Shown: piece by piece, positions 11,603-26,784 of the stretch
Position numbering within the stretch: the stretch's first letter is position 1
Layout of the letters: every line of letters starts with the position of its first letter
Position numbers and translations under genes: made by a program
Source: Leidyana gryllorum EB-2025a
Lineage: Eukaryota > Apicomplexa
Assembly (NCBI GenBank): GCA_048772705.1
Contig: JBLWGC010000035.1
Coordinates: forward strand, 1 to 64,000
DNA length: 64,000 nt
Direction of reading: 5' to 3'
Notes under the pieces: model-generated
The model's input: the letters and a program-made list of their open reading frames with translations, nothing else
Database searches by the model: none
Told to the model about the DNA's origin: nothing

Positions 11603-14600
11603 CTAAAGGGGAATGATTGCCAGCAAACATGTTATTAAACGTACCAAATGATTTTCCTGTGCCCCAATCTGCCGTTGCAGCCAGCCCTGCGATCTGAACT
11701 CAGCCAAATTGGGCACATCCATTGCCCCGTCCAAGGAAGACAAGGACAGATCAGACACATCTAAAAAGTAGTTTGCGCCGTCATCGAAAGGGTTCTCGCC
11801 TATCGGCGGCAGCTTAAAGAGAGGACTTTCTGATCCGTGGCTCTGCAGGAGGTCTGTGAATGTTGACCAGTTCGGACTTGCGACGGAAGTAGAGCGATCA
11901 GGACGCCGATCAGCGAACAGATAATGAGCCTCGTGGCCAGTTCGAGCTCCATAGGCACGTAATATGGCAAGCACTCGTTCTTTTTTGCTTCGTTCAAGCG
12001 TCGCGTTTGCAGCGCAAGCACTCCAGGGTGTGTGTCCAACCTAAGGAATAGAGTTGAGTCAATGAATGGCAAGTGGGGGACAAAGATCTCAAAAGCGTCG
12101 AGGAAACTGAACCGACGGGTACGACAGCTTTTCCCGGGCACAACCGAGGGGACTGATTGGCTTCACCAGTGCACCACACGAAGCAAAAATGCGCGATCAA
12201 CCACACACACACACGCGGTGGGTCGATTCAGCGGATTTGTGCGTTGAGCGACAAGCCAGGGACAAGAGCACGTGGTAGGGTGCAGTCGCTGCTTCGGTGA
12301 GTGCACATTGGGCATATCGTCGACGGTTGCGCCCGGATTGCTCGGCATTCGATGGAAGGTTCTTACCTGATTTATTTCGTTCGGATTGTAGCCTTGTTGG
12401 CATAGAAGTCGCACGCATGCCTCGTGGGCATAGTATGCCGCGAGGTGTAGCGGCGAATTACGACACTGAGTGTCAAACAATGTATTTGGGTTGAAGTCGA
12501 GTTTAGCGTCTTCCAATATATCAACTCGTCCCGTTCTGGCCGCTTCCAGTACCATCTCAGAGGTGAGACGTTCTGGAACAGCAGTAGTCGCCGTATCTTG
12601 ATCTGCCAATCGTGCTTTTTTGACCTCCAACACAACTAGAGCTTCTTGGCGTCTTTTGTAGTAGTCTCGAGCGAGGGCCAATGCCACGATCAGGATGCAT
12701 ATGGCCAGACCAAACCACGTCCACATCATCAGACCCTGCCACCCTTTCTTTGACAAAGAAGAAAAAGAAAGTAAAAACTCACAAGTCTGCTGATCATGTC
12801 ACCGCAGGTGCTCTGCCACATCCCAAACATTGCGTCCCTCTGTACTGTACAGAAGTTCAGATCCTTCCAATAGTCGACGCTGGACTTGAAAACTGTGTGA
12901 ATGTACCGATGATGTAGTCGCTGGGATGGGGAACTGACCTCGGAAAGGATTGACTTGAGGAATCAGATCAACGAGGTGTTGCCTCAATTCGTCTCTGCCT
13001 TTGTTCGTGCTAAGATCTTTCATCAAATGGTCGTATTCCACTGTAAGTTTCTTCGCCCACTCCTCGTAGGTCACCGTCCTCATTTCCGCTCCTTGTTCTA
13101 TTGACAACTCCTTTCTCTCGACGAAATGACCATTGTCATCCCCATCCTCATCCCCGTCCCCGTCGACATCGACGTTATAATCAGAGTAGAGTGAAACCAG
13201 AATGAATAGATGAGCTGGTTGTCCCCAATTAGTGACCTCAACTTCCCCATCCACCTGTCTGCTCAGACTGGCGGACCGAATCATCGCAACAGACAAAGCG
13301 TTAGCCAGACGAGGCCAACGGGCGATTCGAACGCCATCAAAGAGCTCTTTAGCACATCCGGACACATATGTGTTCTCCAAACCGCTCATGGTGGCGTCCA
13401 CGGCCGTGTATAGTGAATATTCCGATGAGAGAGGACACAGGTGTATTTGTCCATCTGATGTGGCTGGTCGATCTCAGGACTCCCACGCGATATAAAGACC
13501 CGAGGGTACTTTATCTCGTCGAATAAGAGTTCAATTCGACTCTCAAGCGCCTGGAGACCATAAACTGTCCTCCCGTCAGCCGTAACAACATCGAGTTCTT
13601 GCAGACCAATGTTATCGAGCATCTCGTCCTCGGCTATTTTCTGAGTCGATATGATCAAAGGCTCAAAGGACGACAGCGAGGGTGGACGCTGCAGTGGGGG
13701 TGGACGGGATGCAGCGTTCATATCCCACTCCGGCATCCACACCAGAGTCTCCTCCAGATTGTGGAAATGGTACATACCACCAGTCCCGTATGGAGACAAA
13801 CACTGTTTGATGAAGGAAGCGGGCCACTGTATCGCGTTCTTGTAATCGCGCCAATTAGCATTATCCATAATGTCGTGACGAACAATGTAACACCAATTCG
13901 CCAATGGAAGCTAAAGGAGCGTAGCGGCCGCGCAGCACAATAACGCTGGAGAACACTGTTTTGCTGAAAAGAGAGAGGGGAAGACTCACCAAGCGCACTC
14001 ATGGCCCCCAGACCTCCTATCAGAGAGATTCGCTGCATGTTGCGCACCGGGGGAGGACGTGGCGTAGATAATCGACTGAATAGCCGTTTTGCAGCTATTA
14101 ACATCAGAAATACCTCAACAATCATCGCAACTGAAGCGATCGCCAAACCGATCCTGCCGACCTCGTGAATCACCCCTTCGAATTGTCGCGGCAAACGCGC
14201 GTTGTGGAGTCGTGATAATTGCGGGAGCGTGTCAGCGAGATCTTTATGCGCTGTGGACCACTTCTCTTCCTGCTGCCTCATCATTTCTCTGATATGTGGC
14301 AAATCGATACCCAAATCTGTATTCTGCAGCGAAGACTCTTCGGCCCACCACTCATACAATGGTTCAATGGCTTGCAAGATCTCTTCCTCGTACTTGTCAT
14401 AGTTTAGAATCGTTGGATTGAGACTCTGGATTTCACCATGGGGCATTTGATACTTTATGTTCCTTAGCAGTTGTTGCGTCACCAACACTGAACCAAATAG
14501 AGAATCAATAGCCCGAGCACCGCTGACCGGGAGTTCCACCTCGGGATGGAGCAACGAATGATAATGCGCCACATCTGCGAGAGTCCGCACTCTGTACAAT

Positions 14601-16185
14601 CAGAATGTCATATAGACCGCAACACACACATCAAATCCACTCACGTTTCGATCCCTTGACCGTAAGAGTACAGATGAGGTCCAGCTTCGTCCGTCAGAGC
14701 TAGCCTGGAAGATTGAGCGACGTTGCACGACATCTCATTAGATGCCGACGATGCCTTCCAGCCGAGTGAAAATGAAATACTTGCGAGTGTGGCAGCAGTA
14801 ACGATGAATGTGAATGTAAAAACACTTGTCTTCCTTGGAACCATCCCTAGCCCAAGAAGGAAGAAAGGAGTACATTTGGAAACCTTTTTCCTGAGCGCCG
14901 ATCAGCACCAGCGGTCCACTCAATAATGCCTTCTGGCCCGATTTTGCTATCCGCAAACACACCTTCAATGTTTTGATGGTCCACAGTAGCCAATGGCTGA
15001 TTCCGCCCTGCTCGGCCACCAAACTGCCGACTGTGATGATCGGTCCTTGTGGCCAACTCTGTGAAACTACTCGCCTCCGGCATGCCACTGGATGGTGGAC
15101 TCGTTATAGTCGGGTTTCGAGACTTAAATGCGGTCTCTGTACCTTCCGATATAGCTCCCAAGTGAGGTGGCCACCACAAACCGCGCCATAGTCCTTTGTC
15201 CTCGCTACTGACCACCGTGGACGGGTTTCGGGAACTGTTGACAAGGGTGGAACAATCGCTCAGGCTTCCGCGGGTGCCGGGCCGACCAGATTCCGCAACG
15301 GCAATCTGGGAGTGAGAGGTTAGATACTGAGTGGTAGCAGCAGGCGCGCGTGTGTGTGTCTCCGTCTCCGTGTGTGTTGATCCTCAGATCATGGCTGACG
15401 TCATCGTATGGGATAGCAGCTTCTATATTGTCGATCTTTGGGGCATTGATGGTCAAATCCGGGTGGCGATACAAAAATGAGTTCCTTCCTGAATGGCGAG
15501 ATTTATTGTTATGGAGGTGTCCATTCGCCGCCGGGTGATATGGAGCGATATGGGGTATCTGGGGTGGTGATTACTAGGAAGTGCGAGGGGATGTGGCGGT
15601 CCCTCGGCGGGGCGGACTCCTGCAACCGCCCGTATAGTATTGAAACGACCTTGTTGTGGGTTCTGGGAACTGGAGGGTACATCTGTGTGAATTTGACAGG
15701 ACGGGAGGGCACTGGAGCGGGGTTTGATATCATCTGGGTAGGATGTCTCCTGAGCCGATGGTGGGGAGGGTTGTTGGGTGTGTTTGCGGCGTTGACGGGA
15801 GAAGAGGAGAAAGGGTATGAGGATGAAGAAGATCGCCATTTCTGTGGTCCAGCAGAGTGTTAGGAAGGTATAGGGCCAGGTGAAGACGTGTTTGTAGTTG
15901 GCCTTGTCGCCTTTCCACATATCTGTCATCCACAGGCCCATGGCGTCGAAAAGGTTGAATAGTCGATGGGGCCTGTGAGGACTTGAGAGAGGCGAGGGTG
16001 GTGGTCTTGTCCTTCAACTTGGTTCATTCGGGTGGGGGTGGGTCGGTGATGCTACATGCTTCGTATAAATTGGCCCGAAAGACGGGTTCGCACCTGCGCA
16101 TTTGTTCCCCATTGTCGAATTGGCACAACTCAAAGCCGGAGCAACTGGCTAACAACAACAAAAGAGAACTCAGCAGTCTTCTCAT
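11603..16185 (-). CDS. P1: divergent prominin-like pentaspan protein with ankyrin tail; in-frame TAG
   Basis: The leftmost and most diverged of six paralogs. Signal peptide MRRLLSSLLLLLASCSGFEL, a first membrane segment (TWPYTFLTLCWTTEMAIFFILIPFLLF), a long proline-rich cytosolic loop, a second segment (SVFTFTFIVTAATLASISFSLGW) and a large ectodomain. A third segment (GLAIASVAMIVEVFLMLIAA) precedes a second ectodomain with WCYIVRHDIMDN and KQCLSPYGTGG. The fifth segment is WTWFGLAICILIVALALA. The cytosolic tail holds ankyrin-type repeats (NSPLHLAAYYAHEACVRLL, then GHTPWSACAANATLER). The fourth segment reads ALLCCAAATLL and is then broken by TAG at 13911-13913. The ankyrin repeats span a 326-nt intron (12041-12366). 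The first exon junction (about 16.0-16.1 kb) is unresolved. Start is 43 nt from the P2 stop. It may be a pseudogene; the CP-x4-C motif of the other copies is missing. Confidence 0.65.
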
Positions 16186-16228
16186 TCAGTCAGCTGTCCC
16201 CTACTGACATGCCAATTCCAGTCAGTTT

Positions 16229-19200
16229 TTATCGACTCGCAGGTGGAAAACGATACGATACATTGCCAATCGGGGAGGCGCCGCCTGCACGACCGGTAGC
16301 GCCTTCTATATCTGCTCCGTATCGTCCAAGAACACGCAACACACGTTCTTTCGCCTCTTGTGGAAGTGCATCGTTCGACATTGCTACTTCGGCTGGCGTC
16401 AATCCCAACTGTCGAATTGCGGATGTTAAGATTATTTTGTGCCATCACTTACGTTGTTCTTTGCATTGGGGTCCCAGCCTTCCTCGCAGAGAAATCGCAC
16501 GCAATCAGTGAACCCTCCATTAGCACTGAGATGTAAAGGAGAATTCGCGAAATGGTCGTCCACGACGCTGTTTGGAGGTATCCGAGCAGCGGCGATCTGG
16601 TCCTTCACTCCCATGTGGGCTCCGGCGAACAGAGTAAGTTCACGCTCAGTATTGGGAGGTCGTACCGGCAAACTTTGGCCCCCACTCATTTTGTCTACCG
16701 CCAACAGAGGTATTGTTGGGGGGAGTGGCGCGGCTACTGCCTCTTCCACATCAATCTGATCATCAGCCTCCGCCGAGGGGGGGGTTTCGTCTTCTCCTTC
16801 GTCCACCTCCTCCTCAATGAAGAGGTCACTCGCCTGTTTCTCGAGGTCTTCCTCTTCAGCCGGCACATCCTCAACATCCGCGTTTTTCGGCTCTTCTTCA
16901 ATCACCGGCTCCTCCTCCTTTGCCTGCTGGGCCTCTTCGTCGTCCTCTGCTGCTTGGTGGGAGGGTTCATCGTCGTCCCTCTTCTCAGATCCGCCTTCCC
17001 TTTGGGAGCGGTTCCGAGCTTCTTTGGGCGGCTTGACGTACGATTTGCGGCGGTTAGTCCAGTGGTGCATTGCAAAGGAGAAGGCGACCAGCATCGTCAC
17101 AGCCATCAGCAGAGAGACCCACCCATTCACAGCCTACCGAGTTTGGGAATCGATCAACACTCAAATCCAATCTCACCAAGTGGCCACCCATGTTGGCACA
17201 GCCAAGGCGCCAGACATTGTTAAGGACGTCAAATGCTCGCTGACAGCCCCAGCGGTCTCGAACACTGGCGGTGGTGCTGTGAACGACTGCAATGAGTATT
17301 TATTGGGCTTCAAACTTTAAGGCGCTTACGAGAGAGGGGATTGATTTGCATAAAGGCGTTGTTGATGGACTGAATGACATCGTCTTTCTCCTTTATGGTG
17401 GACATCAATGACATGTCGTTTGCTAAAGCGTCTCGCCACTCGCTGTACTCTGTGAGGTCGTAGTATTCCAGGACGTTCTCTTTCGTCTGAACTCGGTGGA
17501 ACGGATGACATCGGGTGTCAACTGGACAAAGGTCGTAGGCAAAGTTGGCCCACTCTTCATTGGTCTGAGGAATCGGAGGGCTTCTGCGTAGGAACGCCCT
17601 CCCCTCTGCGAGGTTGGTGCGGATAATCAGATCGTAAGCCCGTTTGAACCACGCCGTCCGGGCTGCAGGATCGAGAGCGGCCAGGGCAACTGAGAGGTCC
17701 AGGGGAGGAGGGTCCCGGAAGAAATCGTCAGCCTCAATGGTATCAGCAGAGGAGTAGTAAGTGTTCTCTGTGGTGATCACCCACCTCGGTGAGCGGGTGC
17801 ACACCTCAGTGTTGGTGGTAGCACACACATATATCTCCGATCTGATCGCATTGTTGATCGCGCCCGTACTCTCCATCAGACCCTCATTGCTCAGTGCGTC
17901 ATACGAATTACCGCTTGGATATCGAGTGGACTCTACAAATGGGAGAGTATCGGCGTGTGTCGTCATGTAAGCGACAAGAGGAGTGTTGTCGACGGCCGCC
18001 CCCTCGACATCGAAAAGATCGCCGAGACCACTGAGATCGCTCTCATCTATGGGGTTCAGCTCATCCAAGTTGATTCCGAGGGCGTGCAGGAGATCACCCT
18101 TTCCAGTTTCTGACAAACACTCGTTGATCAGATCCTGAGTGTGGTCCACTCCGCTCCAGGTGTCGCCGTCCTGGTTGATGTCAAAGTACTCCAGATACAG
18201 TCCCTTTTCCAACAAATCCTTCTTGACGAAAGAACACACGTCGCCTGTCAAACTCGACACTGAGAGGTACGAGACCGCCAGACACAGCCCTGAGCAAAAA
18301 GGGAAACTGGGAAGAAATAGAGTGAGTGACTTACATATCCAGGCGCCGACGAAACCGCAAAAGATATAGAACCTCAGTCCTCTGGTGGGTCTCGCGTGGT
18401 CATCATTACGTCGGAGATACCGCCAGAAGAAGAAGCCGCCTAAGGCTAAGAATACGTAAGTAGTTACGGGAAACCAATGGTACAGCCACGGGCTCCATCC
18501 ATAAATGGTCCCATCAGTCCCCATGTCCTCATTTATGTCTTTAACAAGTTGCATTTCGTCGTCTATTGTCAAAACTTGGTGAATTATTGTCTTTCGACCA
18601 TCATATACTCCGTCAATGACATCATTCATGGCCTCAAGTGCTCCGGCACTCTCCCACCTCATTGTTGTGTCTTCCAGCAATATAGTCGTTGCCACTCCGT
18701 ACGGCAGCAACAGACCTCCAGACGAGGACAGCTGGGTCACGCGCAATAGTTCCCTCACGGGCTCGGCGTGCCTCAATCTCAACCCCAACTTGAAAGTCTG
18801 CTGCTCCCCCTTAGCCGTGGCCCACCCAAAATGCTCCACCTCCGAGAGGTACGTATCAGTCCACAGCAACGGAGCGAACAGTCCCCGGACCAACGGCGCT
18901 ACCAGAAGACCTATTCGGTCGTCGCTGGCAGCCATAAACTCCTCTATCGCCTCGGTCCGATCCACCACCGCTCCGGAGCTGCACAAACGATAGATAGACA
19001 GATAAGTGTGGGGCTATATGGGCCAAGGGGGGAAGGGGGGAGAAACACGCCGAACGAGGCCGAACGAGGCGGAAAGAGGCGAAAGACAGAGTGATCTAAG
19101 GACTTACAAACTGACAAAGCTGGCGATCCCCTCGAAAGAGGCGCCTTGGGAAGTTGTGACGTTCTCGTAGAGCAGAGAATATGGTTGGGCTAAACCTTCA

Positions 19201-19754
19201 CATTGAGCTTCATGAACCGCGTCCTCCAATTTAAAGGCGGAAATCTGGGCTCCAATTGTGCATCCAACAGCAATAGTCATACAGACCGAAAATACGACTA
19301 TCCCCCACACCTTTGGTTTAGAAGGTATAGACTTCTTCTTCCGACAACAGCAGCAGAATAACCAAATAGGAATAAAGGTCAATAAGAGCACCAATAAGAT
19401 AACTCCAATGATTAACCACATCAATGGCCACCACATTTGTGCCAAGACCTTGCGGATGTGAGACCAGTCCCATTTCCAATCAATGTCGTTGCTTGCGTTC
19501 TCTTCAAGTGACCATCGGACGAGACTGAACCCATTGAAGAACTTGGACACAGCTAGTCCACCCCAGGCTGCCGAATTGGCCGAAAGCATTCCATCCGATG
19601 ATCGCCCAGGCTCGCAGTACTCATCCACCACCATCTTCCAGCGATCCTGGCATCCCAGGAGGGTTTCCTCGTCGTACATTTGACACCATGGAGGGTGACC
19701 GTTGCAGACGCCATTCAGACAAACAGCTGCAATGAAAGCGTTGAACAGGCGCAT
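16229..19754 (-). CDS. P2: prominin-like pentaspan protein with ankyrin-repeat tail
   Basis: About 1,080 residues. Signal peptide MRLFNAFIAAVCLNGVCNG, then paired cysteines. TM1 (WWPLMWLIIGVILLVLLLTF) is followed by a short cytosolic CCCCRKKK turn and TM2 (VVFSVCMTIAVGCTIGAQI). A long helical ectodomain leads to TM3 (VTTYVFLALGGFFFWRYL), the turn ARPTRG and TM4, which is completed by a 45-nt intron (about 18.29-18.33 kb). The second ectodomain has VCSFVKKDLLEKGLYLEY and CPVDTRCHPF. TM5 (WVSLLMAVTMLVAFSFAMHHW) precedes a highly acidic tail and ankyrin repeats (NSPLHLSANGGFTDCVRFL, LGLTPAEVAMSNDAL). The last exon is set by a GTAAGT...GACAG intron and ends at TAA 16229-16231. Five-TM topology with a Cys-rich first turn and two large ectodomains is that of prominins; ankyrin tails are not usual for that family. 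Function inferred: membrane-curvature or protrusion scaffold. Confidence 0.8.
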
Positions 19755-20001
19755 GGCTAAAAGTTTGACGCACCCAAAAAACCAATCTATCTTGGAATAA
19801 AGGTCGGATCTAAAAGCGCAGTTCAAATTACGCGACGCGCATTCACTGTATATGTGCAACACACCATCGTCACCTTCTTTCTCATAAGCCGAGGCGCAAC
19901 TCAACAAATCACTCTCCATCAGCCAACACTTACACCTTCTTCCCGGAAGAGCACCGCACCATATACGCTACGTACTCTGCCAATTCCGCCTTACAATCAG
20001 A

Positions 20002-22950
20002 TCAGTTCCCATCTCCCTCATTTTCTTTGTCCCCTTCACCCCTTCCGAGACTCTGCACCTCGTCTCCACTGAAACTGCCAGTGTCCTTGAGATCGTCCTT
20101 CACCGACTCTGCCCTCTCCGCTTCATCATCCACTCCCTGCGACATCACCATTTTCATCGCTTCCGAGTTTTGCATATCCTGCAACGCTTCAATGTCCTCC
20201 TCGTTCATCTCCTCCGTCGTGCATATCACTCCGTCTTCTTCCTCTCTGCTCCTCCTCTTCTTGCCATTCTTTTTGTCATGAAGATAATTCTCTCGGCGGT
20301 GGGTCCAATGCGACATGGCAATGGAGGAACCAATGAGCATCACAACGCCCATCAATAACGAAAACCATCCGTTCACCGCCTACCCAACACAGATATGTTG
20401 TGACCTGATCAATCGCACACAAACTCACCACATTACCAGCAGTGGCACCACAAACAACCCTGTACATGTTATCCAGAGCAGTGAAGCCGCTACTGCATCT
20501 CCATCGATCATTGATTGTCACGGTGGTTCTACTCAGCACTGCAGACATAAGAGATGATGTTCAGCGTTCAAGTGTCTTTCCCAGCCGCAGCGCACACGTG
20601 TGTGCTGCGACATCGACAGTTGGACTTACATTGCAGTGGGTTCACACTCTCGAATATTGTGATGTAGGTATCCAAGAGCTCCTCCAGGTCTGATATAGCA
20701 GCAGTGTCGTAGAGTGAATAGAGCATTTGCCATCTCCAGACGGTGAGTTGAGTGGATGTAAGGCCCATGGGCTTCTGATTGAAGGTCTCAATGTAGTGGA
20801 AGGGCGAACATTCTGAGCCGATAGGGCAGTTGTCATAGATGTAATTGAACCATCCGGTTGCGTCTGTCGGGGTGGGCATGGGCCTCCGTTTGAATCCTTT
20901 AGCAGAGATGAGTTGAGTTCGGATAATTAGATCAGTGGCTTTCTTGAACCATTGGGCACGTACAGTATCAGACAGAGACAGTAGAGCCACCATCAGATCA
21001 GCGGGTGGATTCTCCTTGAAGAATGATCCAGGACTCGATGACCCTTCATGATAGTAGGTGTTGCCCATCGAGATGAGATAAACTTTTTGTCCCGCGCCAG
21101 ACGCACAGATGGCTCTGTCCTTCGTTGAGCAGACATAGACAGAGGAGGTGAGAGCGTTATTGAGATCGACGGTTAGCTCATGAAGGGCCACCTCGCTGAG
21201 CGCATCAGCGCCCTGCGGGCTTGGGTGATCAATTGATTCGATCCGCTGTAGATCGGCGCCTGTTTGCTTGATATAGTTATTAAGAGGGGTTGTGTCCAGC
21301 GTCTCGTGATCAGAAATGAGGTTTTTCAGGTTGGAGAAGGTGGAGCGGTCCAAAGTATTGAGCATGAAGAGATTGATTCCCAAAGCGTTGAGGATGTAGC
21401 CATCAGAAGTGTCCAGTAGGCAGCCATTAATGAGGGCTTGCGTATGCTGGTTACTCTTCATGTTGAAGTGCTCCAGATATCGTCCTCCTTCCAGCAGTTC
21501 GCGTCTGCCGAAGGCACACACATCCGCGGTACCACTGGAAATGCTCAACAATGCCACAGCCCAAGTGAGCCCTGTCATGTTCAAATATGAGAGAGTCTGG
21601 GAGGTATGGTAGTGACTTACATACACAGGCCCCTATGTATCCACAATAGATATACCAGTTGAGGCCCCGAGTCGGTCGTGCGCCGGCATCCTTCCTTCTA
21701 AGATACCGCCAGAAGTAAAAACAACCAATTGCCAAAAACAGATAAGAAGCGAATGGGAACCAGTGATATTGCCAGGGGTGCTGTCCGTAAATTGTCTTTT
21801 GACCCATATCGTCATTGAGATCTTGCATCTTCTGCATGGCATCGGAAATGGTTGAAACTTCTTCATTGAGTGTCTCTGAGGAGCTCTCGAATCCATTGAT
21901 GATGTCCCCAAGACCGTTCAATGTTTGTACTGCATCGAAAGTCGTAGTCTGGTCATCCAGCAGTATGTCAGCCAACAGGGGGAACGGCAACCCGGAGCTA
22001 GCAGATGGCCTTCGCTCGTTAAGCTGTGCCTCGATAAACTCGGCGTGCGCGAGACGCAAGCCCAGTGTAAAGTTGACATCAACCCCCTCAGCGTTTCCCC
22101 AGCCATGGTGCTCGTGAGCCGACAGAAAATGGTTTGTCCATGTTACACCAGAATACAAACCCCGGATCAACGGCACGATTAGCGGTCCGGTGCGCCCGCT
22201 TGTGGCTCGGATCAAATTCTCAGTGACATAGGTCCGCTCAGTCACAGCATCAGTACTGTGTGCACACACATTTGTATTTGACAATTAGCCCAAGGAGCCT
22301 TACTAATTCATAAAAGCTCCTAAACCTTCGAACCTTCGGTCTTCACCAGACCATGTTGTTTGATACAACAAGGAATATGGCTGAGCCATACCTTGACATT
22401 GAAGATCACGAGCTCCGTTAACCGCCTTGAAAGCGGATATTTGAGCGCCAATGGTACACGCAAGCGCCAGCAGCCCCAGAATGGAGAACACTACGATGCT
22501 TGCGATCTTTGATCTGGGGTCACTGGCTTTCCCTCTGCGGCAACAACAGCAGAAGAGCCAAACTGGGATGAATGTCGCAGTCAGCAGAATCAGCAAAATT
22601 GTCACGATCGCCCATAGCACGGGCCACCAACCCTGTTGCAGTGATGTCCAGACATAGTCCTCATCCCACGACCAATCCCAGTTCTGGGCCGCCGCCCAAT
22701 CCACCACACTATCGCCATTGAAAGCTTCCACAGTCTTGAGGCCAGCTAATGCAGCGGATGAGGCTCCCACTTTCGTATTGTAGAGAGAAAGAGAGCCGCA
22801 AACCCGTTTGACATTATCGGCCCATGGTTCTTGGCAAGCGGCCATCGATTCCTTGTCATGGAAGCGACATATAGTGTTCTGATACTGGCCACCGACCACT
22901 TCGCGACTGAACAGACTCAAAGCTGCAAGACAAAGTGAGATTAACCGCAT
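20002..22950 (-). CDS. P3: prominin-like pentaspan membrane protein, acidic tail
   Basis: About 900 residues, close to the usual prominin length. Signal peptide MRLISLCLAALSLFSREVVGG. TM1 (WWPVLWAIVTILLILLTATF), turn WLFCCCCRRGK, TM2 (IVVFSILGLLALACTIGAQI), ectodomain, TM3 (FASYLFLAIGCFYFWRYL), turn ARPTRG, TM4 (WLTWAVALLSISSG completed by splicing), then VCAFGRRELLEGGRYLEHF and CPIGSECSPF. TM5 (WFSLLMGVVMLIGSSIAM) is followed by a charged, acidic tail without ankyrin repeats. Introns: 48 nt after the first exon (ends GTGTGTGCACACAG), 49 nt inside TM4, about 93 nt before the penultimate exon, and one before AVNGW. It is the closest relative of P2: intron positions and all motifs match. The stop is 247 nt from the P2 start and the start is 38 nt from the P4 stop. 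Confidence 0.82.
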
Positions 22951-22988
22951 GATTGCAAGCACTCTTGAATCTCCAGTCTGCAAAAAAG

Positions 22989-26761
<3,773 letters not shown>

Positions 26762-26784
26762 TAAACATGCCCTATCACATCAGC

